From positions 78,187,531 through 78,251,530 of the forward strand of contig CM035416.1 of NCBI GenBank assembly GCA_020310875.1: 64,000 nucleotides of DNA, written 5' to 3'. A model generated the notes under the pieces. That model searched no databases and had not been told where the DNA came from. It saw nothing but the letters and a program-made list of their open reading frames with translations. Positions 1 to 10,006 of the stretch are shown piece after piece. The stretch comes from Ceratopteris richardii. Its lineage: Eukaryota; Streptophyta; Polypodiopsida; Polypodiales; Pteridaceae. A program made the translations under genes and the position numbers. Position 1 is the first letter of the stretch. The number at the start of each line of letters is the position of its first letter.

Positions 1-2580
1 AGGGTAACACTTTTCATGATCGGTTACATTTGGCCCTTCTTGGATTCTGGTCTGATATGCTTTGAGCATCATATTTAGGTCCTCAGGAGTGGGATCTGCT
101 AGAACTGATCCTACTCTAGGGGGTGGTGGGGTCGTATGAGGCAGGTTGGAAGGGGTTGGATCGGATGGAGATGGGAATGGTGGTGGTGGCGTAGTGTGAG
201 TGGGAGTTTGAGATGTGAGTTCAACTATCCTGGATTTCATTTCTCTTAGGCTTTCCTCGAGTTCACTCATTTTCTTAGCCCATTGCCTCTTCATTCTTTC
301 TCTACTATCTCTCCAGGCTCTAGTCCTCTTCTTGGTTATGCTTTCAGTTTCACTAACCTCAGCATTTTTTTCCTGGCCTGAACTTTGGTTCTGCTGCAGG
401 GCTTGAGCTCTAGTGACCACTTGCACTGGTGCAGTGGAAGTCACACTCCCTGTGGAGTCTACAACTAACCCAATAACATTAATAGGAGTGATTTTTGGCA
501 TATTATTGGGATTCTTCGGGCAATCTCGTAAGAGATGCTCCTTGCCGCAATCTTTACAAAATCCTTGAATCGTCACTGATTGGGTTTGTGTGGGTGGAGG
601 TAAGGGGCAATCACGAATGAGGTGATATCCCTGACATCTGTAGCATGGTCCTCTAGGGAATGGGGGTCTTACTTGCCTAGGTTGAGGTCTAGAGTTGGGG
701 TTTGCGTACATGACATTTGTGTAATCTGGCTCCCAACTCGGTTCTTCACTATAGTAGGACTCACCATGTTCAGGAGACTGCATGTAGTAAGCCTGTGGAC
801 TATCTATGTGAGTGGAATCAAAACTATGGTCACTCGGGTCACTTTCTGAAAGCAATGGAGTCACTAGGACTATGGCTCTATTCAAATTTTCCTCAGCAGT
901 TGCATACTTTACAGGAATCACATTTGCTGGGGTTGGAGGTTTTTGAGCTAACACAGGTTGAGGCCTTTGTTGGTTTTGATAGGGTTGTTGATAGGATTGT
1001 TGTGGTCTACCATATTGCTGTGGAGGGTACTGGTTTTGGTATCTTCCCTGTTGTGGATAGGGCTGAGGGTAGGTTTGCCTAACTGCTTGCTTATTGTATG
1101 GGCAGTCTTGTGCTGTGTGATTTGTGTATCTCCGTTCTATGGTGCAATATTGGCTACTAGGGTTCACTTGGGGTTGAGCCATGATGGGACATACGTTCGC
1201 CATATGGTCACCACCGCAAGTATAGCACCTCTTTACTGGGGCAAACCTTGGGATTTGTTTGCTAGTGACACCTAGTTTTTGAGCTACTTTCTCTGCGAGT
1301 TCCTCAATTGATGTGGATTGCGAGGAAGAGAGGCTAGAGGCACTATCTGAATCTTTGTAGATTTTGGAAAGCTCTAACTCCTCCCCTCGGTTATCGTCGA
1401 TGTCGATGCACATGCGTACACACTCTTCTATAGTCCTAGGGTCCTTCAAGTACACATATGACCTCAATTTGGTACTTAGCAATCCATCCAAGAATAAAGC
1501 CACTTGTTTGGCTAGTGTGGGTAACTCAGGAATAGGGCATCTCTCAAGATATTGCCTAAATCTTCTTCCTGCAAGTCTCACGGTCTCTTGAGGGGCCTGC
1601 TTGAAGCTATGTATCAATGAGGGAGTATTATGCCTTATGCCACTTTTAGAGAATTCAGTGATGAAAGCCTCTAAGAGTTGGTCTATGCTCCTCAACTGTC
1701 TCTCATTCAATGGTTGAAACCACGTAAGGGCTGTGTTCCTAAAGGTTAGACCAAAGGCATTATACTGTGTGAATAGTTCCTCAACTTGCTCAGCTCTCAA
1801 GACTTGCCTAAACTCAGCCACATGATCATATGGGTCTCCTGTGCCATCGAAGTAGTTCTTCATGGACTTAACTAGCTGAGTCGGTCTCAAAGTCCTTGTG
1901 TGCTCTCTAGGTCTTGGTAGAGGGAATTCATCCGCATTCCTTTGGTTCCTTGGGGCTCTAAGTCCCTCAGGTTCCATTCTATTTGTTTCCGTTCTCGTTC
2001 TTTCTCTTCCCACTGGGTTGGCAAAGCTTACCTCAGGTCTATCTCTATGTTTGTCTCTTTGAGCTCCATGAGCTTGGGATGTTGGGGTTCTAGTTTCTAC
2101 ACCCATGTTTCCTTGCTCCAGGTCACCTAAGTCCGTTTCTGGGATCACGTTTCCAAATTTTTCCGTCCTATCTGGATGACTGGTGACTACATATATGGTT
2201 CCTTCCTTGTCTAGGTATGCTCCATTTTCAAACTTGACAACTGGGTGCTCTAGTCCAATGGATTGGTCAGGGTTTTTAATCTGGACCACAGATCTTCCTA
2301 GGTCGTCCTCATAAATGCTAGCACCTAATCGGTTGGTCCTAAGGTATTCCAACTGCATCTTGTACGGGCCTTCTACCCTATGTAAGTATGGCACACCTGA
2401 ACTTCCTGTAGGTCTCTCCATACCGTGGGACATCTCTGACTCATTAGTTTCAGAGCTAGGGTAGTGCGAATAATGGCTCAACTGCTGGGCCCAAGACCTA
2501 GCAGTATGATTGACACTGGCCTCTGAAGGTCTAAGACTCTGTCTATCTCTTCCTAGGTGTCGTCCTGATCTAAGGTTCAT
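1..2580 (-). CDS. gag: Gag polyprotein of P1, open to the window edge
   Basis: I checked this frame codon by codon: 860 codons from the ATG at 2580 to base 1 with no stop; the nearest upstream in-frame stop is at 2601. The protein begins MNLRSG, a start shared with P3. A Ty3 capsid domain covers roughly residues 235-420 (motifs MKNYFDG, LTWFQPLN, FLDGLLSTKLRSYVYLK). Three zinc knuckles follow at about residues 452-464, 646-658 and 676-688 (CYTCGGDHMANVC, CYRCQGYHLIRDC, CKDCGKEHLLRDC); all have three, not four, residues between the second Cys and His. A Q/P/Y-rich linker separates the first two and a basic segment follows the third. Gag packages genomic RNA in cytoplasmic particles. The 3' end lies outside the window. 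Confidence 0.93.
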   Translation of the reverse strand, partial: MNLRSGRHLGRDRQSLRPSEASVNHTARSWAQQLSHYSHYPSSETNESEMSHGMERPTGSSGVPYLHRVEGPYKMQLEYLRTNRLGASIYEDDLGRSVVQIKNPDQSIGLEHPVVKFENGAYLDKEGTIYVVTSHPDRTEKFGNVIPETDLGDLEQGNMGVETRTPTSQAHGAQRDKHRDRPEVSFANPVGRERTRTETNRMEPEGLRAPRNQRNADEFPLPRPREHTRTLRPTQLVKSMKNYFDGTGDPYDHVAEFRQVLRAEQVEELFTQYNAFGLTFRNTALTWFQPLNERQLRSIDQLLEAFITEFSKSGIRHNTPSLIHSFKQAPQETVRLAGRRFRQYLERCPIPELPTLAKQVALFLDGLLSTKLRSYVYLKDPRTIEECVRMCIDIDDNRGEELELSKIYKDSDSASSLSSSQSTSIEELAEKVAQKLGVTSKQIPRFAPVKRCYTCGGDHMANVCPIMAQPQVNPSSQYCTIERRYTNHTAQDCPYNKQAVRQTYPQPYPQQGRYQNQYPPQQYGRPQQSYQQPYQNQQRPQPVLAQKPPTPANVIPVKYATAEENLNRAIVLVTPLLSESDPSDHSFDSTHIDSPQAYYMQSPEHGESYYSEEPSWEPDYTNVMYANPNSRPQPRQVRPPFPRGPCYRCQGYHLIRDCPLPPPTQTQSVTIQGFCKDCGKEHLLRDCPKNPNNMPKITPINVIGLVVDSTGSVTSTAPVQVVTRAQALQQNQSSGQEKNAEVSETESITKKRTRAWRDSRERMKRQWAKKMSELEESLREMKSRIVELTSQTPTHTTPPPPFPSPSDPTPSNLPHTTPPPPRVGSVLADPTPEDLNMMLKAYQTRIQEGPNVTDHEKCYP

Positions 2581-3331
2581 ATGCCTATTTGAGCAATCTC
2601 AATTTTTACCCAAGGTACAACCTCATTGCTGAGTTCTTTTGTATCAGTCACTTGATTCTTTTTTTATGTTGATTATCGTGTTTATGATTTTGTCTGATAT
2701 CACGTCGTCAGGAATACTTAAGTTAATTTCCGCACTTTAATGTTGATCGTCTCACGTTAAGTTCTTTCTCCTTTCAAGTTATCGATCACACAGAGATTAT
2801 GTTTTCACTTGAGCTTAAGTGCTTAGGTAGTCTTCAACTTGATAAATGCCTATCGTCGCCCTGACTTACTTCTAGCACTATTCGTACTTAGCCTAAGCTA
2901 GGAATTGACAGAGGGAGTTGAGAGTATTCCAACCTTGCTTCCTGATCCCTTGCCCTTTGGTGCTTAAGAACCCGGTTCTCAAGCTTGCAAAAAACCCTTG
3001 CTTTGGATGCCTTCAAGTGCTCTCAATGGACATGTAGGAGTCCCAAGATTAGCTCAAGACTTAAATTCAAATGACAAACAGATCACTTTCATGCATGTCA
3101 TTCACAAACCAAATTCCCCTTTGCCTTTATGGAAATCACTCCCAAAGATCCTTCAGTTTTCCTACCCCGGGTTCTAGGGTTCAAACAGGGTTCAAACAGG
3201 TTGACAGCTACCAGGATTTTTCTCAAAAATACAAGCGTAGGGACCTCTCAAATCACTATTGGCTTGATAAGTATGCCCAAAATTACCCCAAAGACTTGGA
3301 AATAGAAACCCTAAAATTTTAGCCGAAAAAG

Positions 3332-3897
3332 CCTGTCAATCGCGATCGACAGGTCTGTCAATCGCGATTGACAGAGGTGTCCGTCGGGGCCTGTCGATCG
3401 CGATCAACACGTCAGTCGCGATTGACAATGTCAATCAAAGTCGGTCATGAGTCCTGTCAATCGCGATCGATGGTGTCAATCGTGATCGACACTTTTTCTG
3501 GGATTTTCGCCGTAATTTCAGTCGATCGGGATGTGTCCATCGCGATGGACACGTGGCAACGCGAGTTTTGGTGTCAATCTCAGATTTTAGTCGGTCGCGA
3601 TCGACAGTGTCAATCGCGATTGACTGGATCCTACGTGGTAGTCAGTCGGTCGTGGGGTCTATCGGTCGCGATCGATAGGTCTGTTGATCGCGATTGACAG
3701 GGTCTGTCGGTCGCGATTGACAGAGGTTGTCGATCGTGGCTGTCGATCGTGATCGATGGTGTCGATCGCACTTGACAGAGAAACACGGAATTTTTTTACT
3801 GTTTTAGGTGATTTAGAGTGTGCTCATCTTGTGTGTCATTGTGGTGTGCTTTGTTTTACCAAATAAGTGATTTTTCTGTCGATCGCGATTGAAAGGG
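3332..3897. repeat. Array of about 17 palindromic ATCGCGAT-core units
   Basis: Within about 565 bp I count 12 units with an exact TCGCGAT core and 5 one- or two-base variants, embedded in inverted repeats of the form CTGTCRATCGCGATYGACAG. Two are perfect 20-bp palindromes: 3355-3374 (CTGTCAATCGCGATTGACAG) and 3533-3552 (GTGTCCATCGCGATGGACAC). The unit at 3332-3353 has a single A/C mismatch that becomes a G.U pair in the sense (minus-strand) RNA. Spacing is irregular, about 15-60 bp. The block is CpG-dense compared with the AT-rich surroundings. It lies in the P1 leader, where packaging and dimerisation signals usually sit; that role is inference. Confidence 0.9.
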
Positions 3898-4095
3898 GTC
3901 TACGACACAGAGACAGGACCGAGCTTTTCCGTACCTGCGCAGCCTACTGGAGATGGTGGGATAGCCAGATCCTGCAAGAAAACTCAAGAAACATGCAAAA
4001 AGTGCGCACACAAATCACTCTCTCGCTCTCTCTCACAAGTGGAATGAGGGAAATGGAGGGGAGAAGGTGATATGATCAAAAACTGAAATTTTTGC

Positions 4096-4152
4096 GATGA
4101 CGGAAATGGAGGTGGGAGATGGTGAAGATGGTGATGGTGATGATGATGATTA
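4096..4152. repeat. GAT/GGT-rich microsatellite
   Basis: Imperfect GATGGTGAT/GATGAT trinucleotide run near the primer site end of the P1 leader. Confidence 0.8.
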
Positions 4153-4251
4153 AGTAAAAGAGAGAAAAATAAGAAAAATTAAAGAAATTACCTACAACGC
4201 CAACGTCTCAACTCTACGTCTTACCATCACACGCTCGTCCTCAAAGCTCGA

Positions 4252-4269
4252 TCCCCGGCAACGGCACCA
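4252..4269 (-). promoter_or_regulatory. Primer-binding site of P1, tRNA-Asp type
   Basis: On the minus strand the site reads TGGTGCCGTTGCCGGGGA, complementary to the 3' end of plant tRNA-Asp (ending CCCCGGCAACGGCGCCA) except for one base. It follows the LTR end (ACACCA) after a short AATTT-like spacer, the usual arrangement in tRNA-Asp-primed plant Ty3 elements. It primes minus-strand cDNA synthesis. Confidence 0.92.
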
Positions 4270-4274
4270 AAATT

Positions 4275-4880
4275 TGGTGTAGCTCAGTGATGAGTAGCAC
4301 CTCCTTGAATGTCAATCCGGGAAGACGTGAGGATGGTATGATGACCTCGAGCAAGTGAAGGCACAAGTGCGTGAGTGAGAAGCACACAAACATGCACACA
4401 CATACACACACACGCACACACGGCAAGACAAAGAGAAAGACAATGGAGTTCTTCTAGATTACTTCCAAAATGCTCATACAAGTTCAATTCTATTACAAGC
4501 TAACCTCAAAAATGAGCTTTCTAGCTCTATTTATAGTTTTTGACTAGCTTTTGGCCCTATCCAGACCTAGTGTCTGGCCTAGTTAAAAATTAGGTTCTAG
4601 GGCCTATTTGGGGGCTCAAACGAAGTCTAAAAATTATGAAAATTGGTATGATGCTACTTCTAATACTCCTCAAGCTCGAGGACTCCTCGGCTTGCACAAA
4701 ATGGAGCTACAAAAATATGAAATGGTATTTACAGTGGCCTTTAGTGATGAAAATCACTATTTTTGTAGGGATTTCCTTTAACGATTTGACATACACATCT
4801 TCGAGCTCCCTACTTGCTCCTTCTCCTTGTGTGTCCACCTCTTTGATATGCTTTAGCTTCATGGAAAAATAATGGCCTAC
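4275..4880 (-). repeat. 5' LTR of P1
   Basis: Homologous throughout to the LTRs at 36867-37147 and 53120-53680. It has a TATA box (4527-4536), a TG/CA microsatellite in the transcribed part (about 4385-4423) and a conserved downstream block ending ACACCA just before the primer site. The outer end is not sharp: P5's LTR starts TGTTGATAGTC, but here similarity fades near 4880. The next 100 bp up to the copia-1 fragment are unassigned. Confidence 0.82.
4527..4536 (-). promoter_or_regulatory. TATA box in P1 LTR
   Basis: The minus strand reads CTATAAATAG, a canonical plant TATA box; the same place in P4 and P5 reads CTATAAAAAG. It marks the LTR promoter that would drive the genomic RNA of P1. Confidence 0.75.
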
Positions 4881-4979
4881 TTGCCAGATCTTCGTTGACT
4901 ACTCTGTCTGCTTGTGCCTTCTCTGCGCTCCGACTCCCTTCATTGGCTTCCTTGGCTTGTGAGTCCTTAAGTTCCTTGA

Positions 4980-5593
4980 CTGCTGCCAACGCCATGGCCA
5001 ATGAATAAATATCTTGATGCAAAAAAAGTATTGTATCACAAAAAATTGAACAGAAGCACCCAATCGAGATCTATTATACCTATAGGAGACTTTGAGATGC
5101 TTGAACTAGCAAACCAAAAACTATATATGTTTGGCACAAAAGGATTAGATTTCCTGCACAATCACTATGATAGTGCATTCGGAAGCCGAAATGAACTCAA
5201 ATCAAAATTTGAATGCCACACAACAAAGTTGTTTTGAATCCTTATCACATCAATTATGCTCACAATTTTCATGCAATTTTGAGATTGTGATCCATGGGGT
5301 GTCAACAATGTCCTAGAGAAAGTGACAGCCTACTTTGATGCTAGTGTTGGATCTCAAGGTCTATAGAAGCAAAAGGACAGTAGAAGGAAGAAGAAGAATC
5401 TTGGAAAACAATGCAATATTAATTATATTACCAAGTGAATGTGCAAAGATAAGTGATCCATTAGGGCTATAGGCATATATACAAGCCGAGGGAAAAAACC
5501 TCTTAAAGAGGGAAAAAACCTCCTAAAGAGGGAAAAAAGTAACCAGGCGGTCCTAAGCGTGTTCACACACATCACTACCAAAATCTATCAATA
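4980..5593 (-). mobile_element. copia-1, 5' end only (LTR plus leader)
   Basis: A minus-strand fragment of the copia family: LTR (5345-5593), degraded initiator-Met primer site at about 5330-5344, the conserved leader that ends TTGCATCAAG, and a GGCCATGG start context. Gag is lost immediately after the start codon, where the sequence switches to P1-side DNA. Confidence 0.8.
5345..5593 (-). repeat. copia-1 LTR
   Basis: Matches the other eight copies of the same LTR: TGTTGG at the left edge, polypyrimidine/purine stretch with paired CCTCNTAAAGAGG-like segments (an extra copy of the repeat is present near 5500-5530), and the conserved ACACACATCACTACC block. The right end is worn (TCTATCAATA instead of TATCAACA). 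Confidence 0.85.
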
Positions 5594-6267
5594 TGACGTT
5601 AGTAAGCATGACCATTATTTATGTTTGCTTTTTTATTTGTCATTAGATATGTGTAACTACGCAAGGATCAAAAATGTTCTTTGAGCTTTTAGTTGTTGAC
5701 TTTTCATAAGATTGAGCATTAATAAGAAGATTCATCTACGTGTCCATTCATAGTTATCATCATGATCAACAAAACATATAGCCATATTATACATGGATCA
5801 TGAGACACTATTGTGGAATATCATTTATTGATCTATTTTTGGATAGGCAAATGAGTCACTGAAGTGAGACTATCATTAGGGAAAAACGTTAGGATTCCAC
5901 TTGTGTGTGCTAGACATAGCTTATTTAGGTTTTCTTCGCATGCTAGCATAAGTCCACTTGATTGGAGATTTCTTTCTCCAAATCACCTTGGTAGCTCCTA
6001 GGCGTGGGACTTAATGTGGTGTCTCCCCTTGCTAGAGACCCTCGAGTGTTCAGATATACATTAGCTCCTTTTTTACCTTATGGTTTGGCTATCTCAAAGA
6101 CCTTGTGCTATTGATTGATTGATGAGACTTGAGGATCCAAATATAAGTGCGTGCAATAAGGATTTAGGTACCCATACGTGTCATGTTGTAAGAGATGGAG
6201 ACTTTCATTGATAGGGAGAAATGGCTAGAGTCCTACTCTCCACTTTTTTAGAGTTTGATAGCTTTTT
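5594..6267. other. No gene recognised
   Basis: AT-rich sequence between copia-1 and the Q1 Ty3 fossil. I see no protein, RNA gene or repeat that I can support. It could be the 3' part of Q1's element or unrelated intergenic DNA. Confidence 0.5.
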
Positions 6268-8030
6268 TTAACTTTGTGGTTGCAAAGGTTTTGGTTCTTT
6301 TTCTACACAGATTTGCTTTTGTGTTTGTGGCATGTATGCTTGAATTTTCTTATTATATATTTGTGAAACTAAATCACGTGATAAGTTTGTGAAATATACA
6401 TTCTTATGTTCCATTGTGTGTGTGGATGGATAGAGTGTTGTTGATGAGCTCACTGAATGTGACACTAATCCAAGTGTTTCCAAGTTTGGTTATGAGAAGA
6501 TTGAGCCCTATAGAATGATCCAAGAGCCAATCTTGACCAAATACTACATTGTTCACTAGATATATGTCCTCAAAAGCTAGAAATGTGGCTCTAATAGTCT
6601 CACCTCTTGTTTGAAGGATTCTAGTAACCTCTCCAGAACACAGAGTATACACATTCCTATAAGAGTGGCATTTTATAGATAGATTGCAACTTGGAGTGTG
6701 CAAACAATAAATCAATGTATGACATTACTCAATACTCTTGTATCTATGAGAATTTTCAACGATAATGAGGAACAATGTCCTATTGAATCTCGAATGTGTG
6801 GTCATTGATCTGTGATCTATCAAGGATCATCAACCTCGCACACTCCCAAATATATATTTTGTTATCTATCAATATAATAGCTGGTTTTTGTCTCAACTTG
6901 CACTTTTAGATTATATCCAATGCCTCTTGTTGAGCTCTTTGGCATATACACAACTCCTCTACTTTGTGATCATTGGATCTCTGTAATTGGTGCAACATTT
7001 CCTTAATGAGAGGGTTTTTTTTTTTTAGATTTTAACTCCACACTCACTTATGTAATTGGGAAATACTTCTCCTTGCAAGGAAGCAAAGTTGAATGGAACA
7101 ACTAGAGGATACTTGGTGAATCACTAGTGGGTTCATCACTCATTAGGATTGAAAGTCCTTTGAAAGGTAGGCTCAGGAATTGGTGGTTAAGGGTTCCTAA
7201 TTTGAGAAATTTGTTGATGTAAAATGGGTTGAGAGCTTATTTGAACTAGGTTTGATTGTTTGATAGTATTATCTTGATCACTAAGAGAATATACCATATT
7301 TTGAAGTGATGAGACTTCTTTGATCAAGTTGGTTTGCATCGTCATCATATTTTCAAATTTATTAGAAAGAATTTCTAATTGAAGTTCATTAGGCATTCTA
7401 GATGAGGATGCTACATCAACCTTTGTAATGGCATGTATCTCCCTAGGCTCATTCAAATGTGGCATACTAGGTTGAGGATTAGGTGTTTGCTCATAAATCA
7501 TGGATTGCCTTTGTTTCACGTGAGCAACAGCTTCAACTACCCTCCTCATAGTAGCCTAGTCATCTGTGAGATCATATCTTTTCCATAGTTCTTCAAGTCT
7601 TCTCTCAACTTCTACCCTCACATCTAGACTCAATATTTTGAGGAACTTGATAACAATGTCATATGTAAGTGCAATCCTATCCACCTATAGGGGTTGAGAA
7701 AATCTTTTCATGAATTCACTATGGAGTTGCTAAAGTCTTCAAGGTAGAGCTCTTTATGTTATTTTTTCCTAAACTCATCCCAAGCTAAGTTCTCTTGGGC
7801 TTCAATATAGCAACCATAGTTCTGGTTGCTAATCTTTCCAAATAAGGAATCAATTTATGGTTAGGCAAGCCATGAAGTTTAGCTAATTCCTCATAAGCAT
7901 CTAGGTATTTAGTCACATTAACCCCTATGAATTTCCACTTTTCCTAAAGAATAGTGTCAACTAGCTTTTGCCCTTGATTTTTAGTCATCATCTTCTTAAA
8001 AAAATCTTCCATCTTACAGAGTTAAAGTTT
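6268..8030 (-). pseudogene. Q1, fossil Ty3 gag-protease
   Basis: Read on the minus strand: a decayed Gag capsid-like part (about 8010-7560, with fragments such as KLVDTIL and KLHGLPNHKLIPYLERLA), a Gag C-terminal stretch (7549-7187, starting MRRVVEAVAHVK) and a protease fragment (6715-6404) with FGQDWLLDHSIGLNL. That protease tail resembles P5 (LGQDWIYDHAINLNL) rather than P3/P4. Several stops and frame changes interrupt it and no LTR is visible nearby. It belongs to a separate Ty3 lineage from family P judging by Gag. Confidence 0.65.
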
Positions 8031-8743
8031 TCTTTTTGGCTAGTAAAACCAATAGGCGCGTAGCTACACCATGTTGGTCTTGTGCTAAACCCATAAGGGA
8101 AATGGCTACATTTTTAACATTTTTGGATCTAGCCACAACCATTTGTGGTTAGACTGATTCGTGAATGACGGCCGAATGGCTACGCTTTTTCATATTCATG
8201 GATTATTCAATCCCGGATTTGATATTCAAATCTTGATTGAGCTTTGATTTTGAATATATCTTCAACTTTAGATTTCAACCTTTCTTTTTTATGTGCAACA
8301 AACTCACTAATGTTGTTTCATGCCAGTGTAATTTGTGCTCAATGATATGAAAATATGCAAGAAGAAAAATTATTTTTGTGTATTTTCAATGCAAGTATGC
8401 AAGTGTGCAAAATTAAAAGTGAAAGTGTGTAAGATGTTTGAAGAAAGTGATATTTTTATACTTTTTCAAGTGCAAATATGCATTTAAATTGAAACATTTT
8501 AATGAATTTTTTATGTGCAAAATATGTATGCAAGAATTTCAAAAAACTTGAACTACAAGTACCTTGAGTTGGCTTTGAAGAAGAGGTTCCAAGTATGTAA
8601 AAGCATGTGAAGATTTTATACAAATTTGGAGAACGAAATCCTAAATACAATCTGTGGTAGCTTCATTCGATGAGAAGGGTGAGGCGATGAGGATAATGAA
8701 CTTGCAAGTTTTCATGGAGGTGCTTAGATCATAAAGTCAGCCC
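8031..8743. other. No gene recognised
   Basis: AT-rich stretch upstream (minus-strand sense) of the Q1 fossil. Some of it may be the leader of that element, but no primer site or LTR can be made out. Confidence 0.5.
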
Positions 8744-9100
8744 TTGACACCAAGGAAAACTCACGAAATTGTGTTCAAGCAACCACTCCCAAGGAAGAAG
8801 AGGCTACTGTGTCAAATCTGCAAAAATTATGAATGCATATGCAAAAAAAAGAATGAAATTCTATCAGTTGATTTGCCAAATTGCCATGGAACAATTCACA
8901 TTGGGTTCAAGTGTCGTGAAGCTGCTCACTTGGGTAGATCAATTCCAAATATCGGTGTTCCAAATGATGGCACGTGCAGGGTGCTTCAAGGAAAGTTAGC
9001 TGAGTTGTATTTATGCTTGGCTAGCCAAAAATCTATCACTTGGGAGCAAAACATTAGTGAAAATCTTTATTCACATCAATTCCACATGGAAATAAGATAG
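8744..9100 (+). CDS. Unrecognised 118-codon ORF, Cys-rich N-terminal half
   Basis: An open frame of 118 codons. The N-terminal third is basic (PRKKRL) and holds a CQICKNYECICKK cluster (CX2CX4CXC); two more Cys occur near residues 48 and 57. I do not recognise the family. No signal peptide or membrane segment is evident. It is not flanked by retrotransposon domains in the same frame, so it might be an exon remnant of a host gene, a captured fragment or a chance ORF. A second overlapping frame of 76 codons (8769-8999) is also open, which weakens the case that this one is coding. Confidence 0.25.
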   Translation: MTPRKTHEIVFKQPLPRKKRLLCQICKNYECICKKKNEILSVDLPNCHGTIHIGFKCREAAHLGRSIPNIGVPNDGTCRVLQGKLAELYLCLASQKSITWEQNISENLYSHQFHMEIR

Positions 9101-9530
9101 CAAGGTTTGGTTGCACTTGAGAGAATTGAATGGTTTTGAAATTAGCATTTTTGAAGACATTTTCTCATTCATATTAAAAAACGCAATAATATTTAAACGT
9201 GTGGAATTCCATCACTCTTTCTTTTTAAAATCTCATTCAATAGTGAACATGAACTTTCATTGAAAAAAAAAATTATGAGTGGATGTCATCATCACCTTAT
9301 GATAGGATATACGTCAATCACTATGCACATGTTTTCGTGACCAAAATCAACGTTCAAAAGTGTTTTCGTGACCAAAATCAACGTTCATAAAATTATTTGT
9401 GAGTCACAAGAGTTGAACTTGTGACTTCTAACTTATGCATGAAGTGACAATTCATTAAGCTACACATATATTCAATAAGTAATTCACTTCGTGGTTTATC
9501 TATATATCTTGATCTTTTAAATTAAATAAC
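9101..9530. other. AT-rich interval with a short tandem repeat
   Basis: No coding signal. A 31-bp unit beginning TGTTTTCGTGACC is duplicated in tandem at 9330-9391. The following GAGTTGAACTTGTGAC segment resembles a tRNA-like T-arm on the opposite strand but there is no complete tRNA. Confidence 0.5.
9330..9391. repeat. Tandem duplication, 2 x 31 bp
   Basis: Two adjacent copies sharing TTTTCGTGACCAAAATCAAC followed by GTTCA, differing only at the last few bases. Confidence 0.85.
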
Positions 9531-10002
9531 CTATTCATGAATCGATATGCATAGAACACATTTATTCTTATATGAAATAACAGACAATATCAAGGGTTCA
9601 AAGTAGCATCGAAAAGCCACATATGTTTCACACATAATAGCCTCAAGCCAGAAACTATGTGGTAAAGTCTGACTCTTGACCATACACCTCACCATTTCCA
9701 AGAGTGATTTGTTCTTTACTTCAACAAATCCATTCTGTTGAGGTGTATATGGCATTGTAAACTGATGTTTTATTCCACGTTCAGTCAGAACTGCATTAAA
9801 ATCAGAAGACATATATTGCCCCCTTGATCAGAACAGAGAGTGTCCATTTTACATGCTGACTGATTTTCAACCAAAACCAAAAATTGTTTGAAGCACATAA
9901 ACACCTCGGACTTTGCTTTAAATGGATATACCCATGCATGCACGGAAAAATCATCAATGAAAGTCATGAAGTAAAGATAGTTTCCAAAAGAGGGTGTCTA
10001 CA
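9531..10002 (-). pseudogene. copia-2 integrase, distal part
   Basis: The minus strand encodes the integrase core: FIDDFSVHAWVYPFKAKSEV, then LCSDQGG (second catalytic Asp) and TPQQNGFVEVKNKSL, where the usual catalytic ERKN reads EVKN but the Glu is kept. It ends after SFWLEA and a few decayed codons. One frame change near 9790 breaks the domain. Confidence 0.82.
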
Positions 10003-10006
10003 TAGT
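10003..10006. other. Target-site duplication of B1 (ATAG)
   Basis: ATAG precedes the left LTR here and follows the right LTR at 14853-14856. Removing 10007-14856 restores the continuous copia reading ...CATAGGACCACAAAC seen in other copies, so the insertion point in copia-2 is certain. Confidence 0.88.

Larger units (their letters stand above)
2581..4251 (-). other. P1 untranslated leader between primer site and gag
   Basis: About 1.67 kb separates the primer-binding site from the gag ATG, long for a Ty3 leader. It holds the palindromic array at 3332-3897 and a GAT-rich microsatellite at 4096-4152. The part next to gag (2600-3330) is unstructured to the eye. I see no credible upstream gene on either strand. 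Confidence 0.7.
1..4880 (-). mobile_element. P1, Ty3-like LTR retrotransposon (5' part)
   Basis: Read on the minus strand this is the 5' half of a Ty3-type element in the order LTR, tRNA-Asp primer site, long leader, gag. Protease, RT, RNase H and integrase would lie beyond the left edge of the window. The gag sequence is clearly homologous to those of P3, P4 and P5 further right, and the LTR matches those at 36867-37147 and 53120-53680. Its gag is the only family P gag here without a stop or frameshift, so P1 looks like the best preserved copy. Its upstream LTR end is decayed and abuts a copia fragment. Confidence 0.88.

Noticed and set aside
215-1275. Plus-strand open frames with hydrophobic stretches near the left edge
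   Set aside because: They are antisense to the uninterrupted P1 Gag frame, whose codon pattern, zinc knuckles and homology are clear.
3332-3897. Cyanobacterial HIP1-type palindromes as sign of bacterial DNA
   Set aside because: The octamer is ATCGCGAT, not GCGATCGC, and the surrounding DNA is clearly a plant retrotransposon.
4230-4269. tRNA-Asp gene
   Set aside because: Only the last part of the tRNA sequence is present and it lies exactly at the primer-site position after an LTR; no anticodon or D arm upstream.
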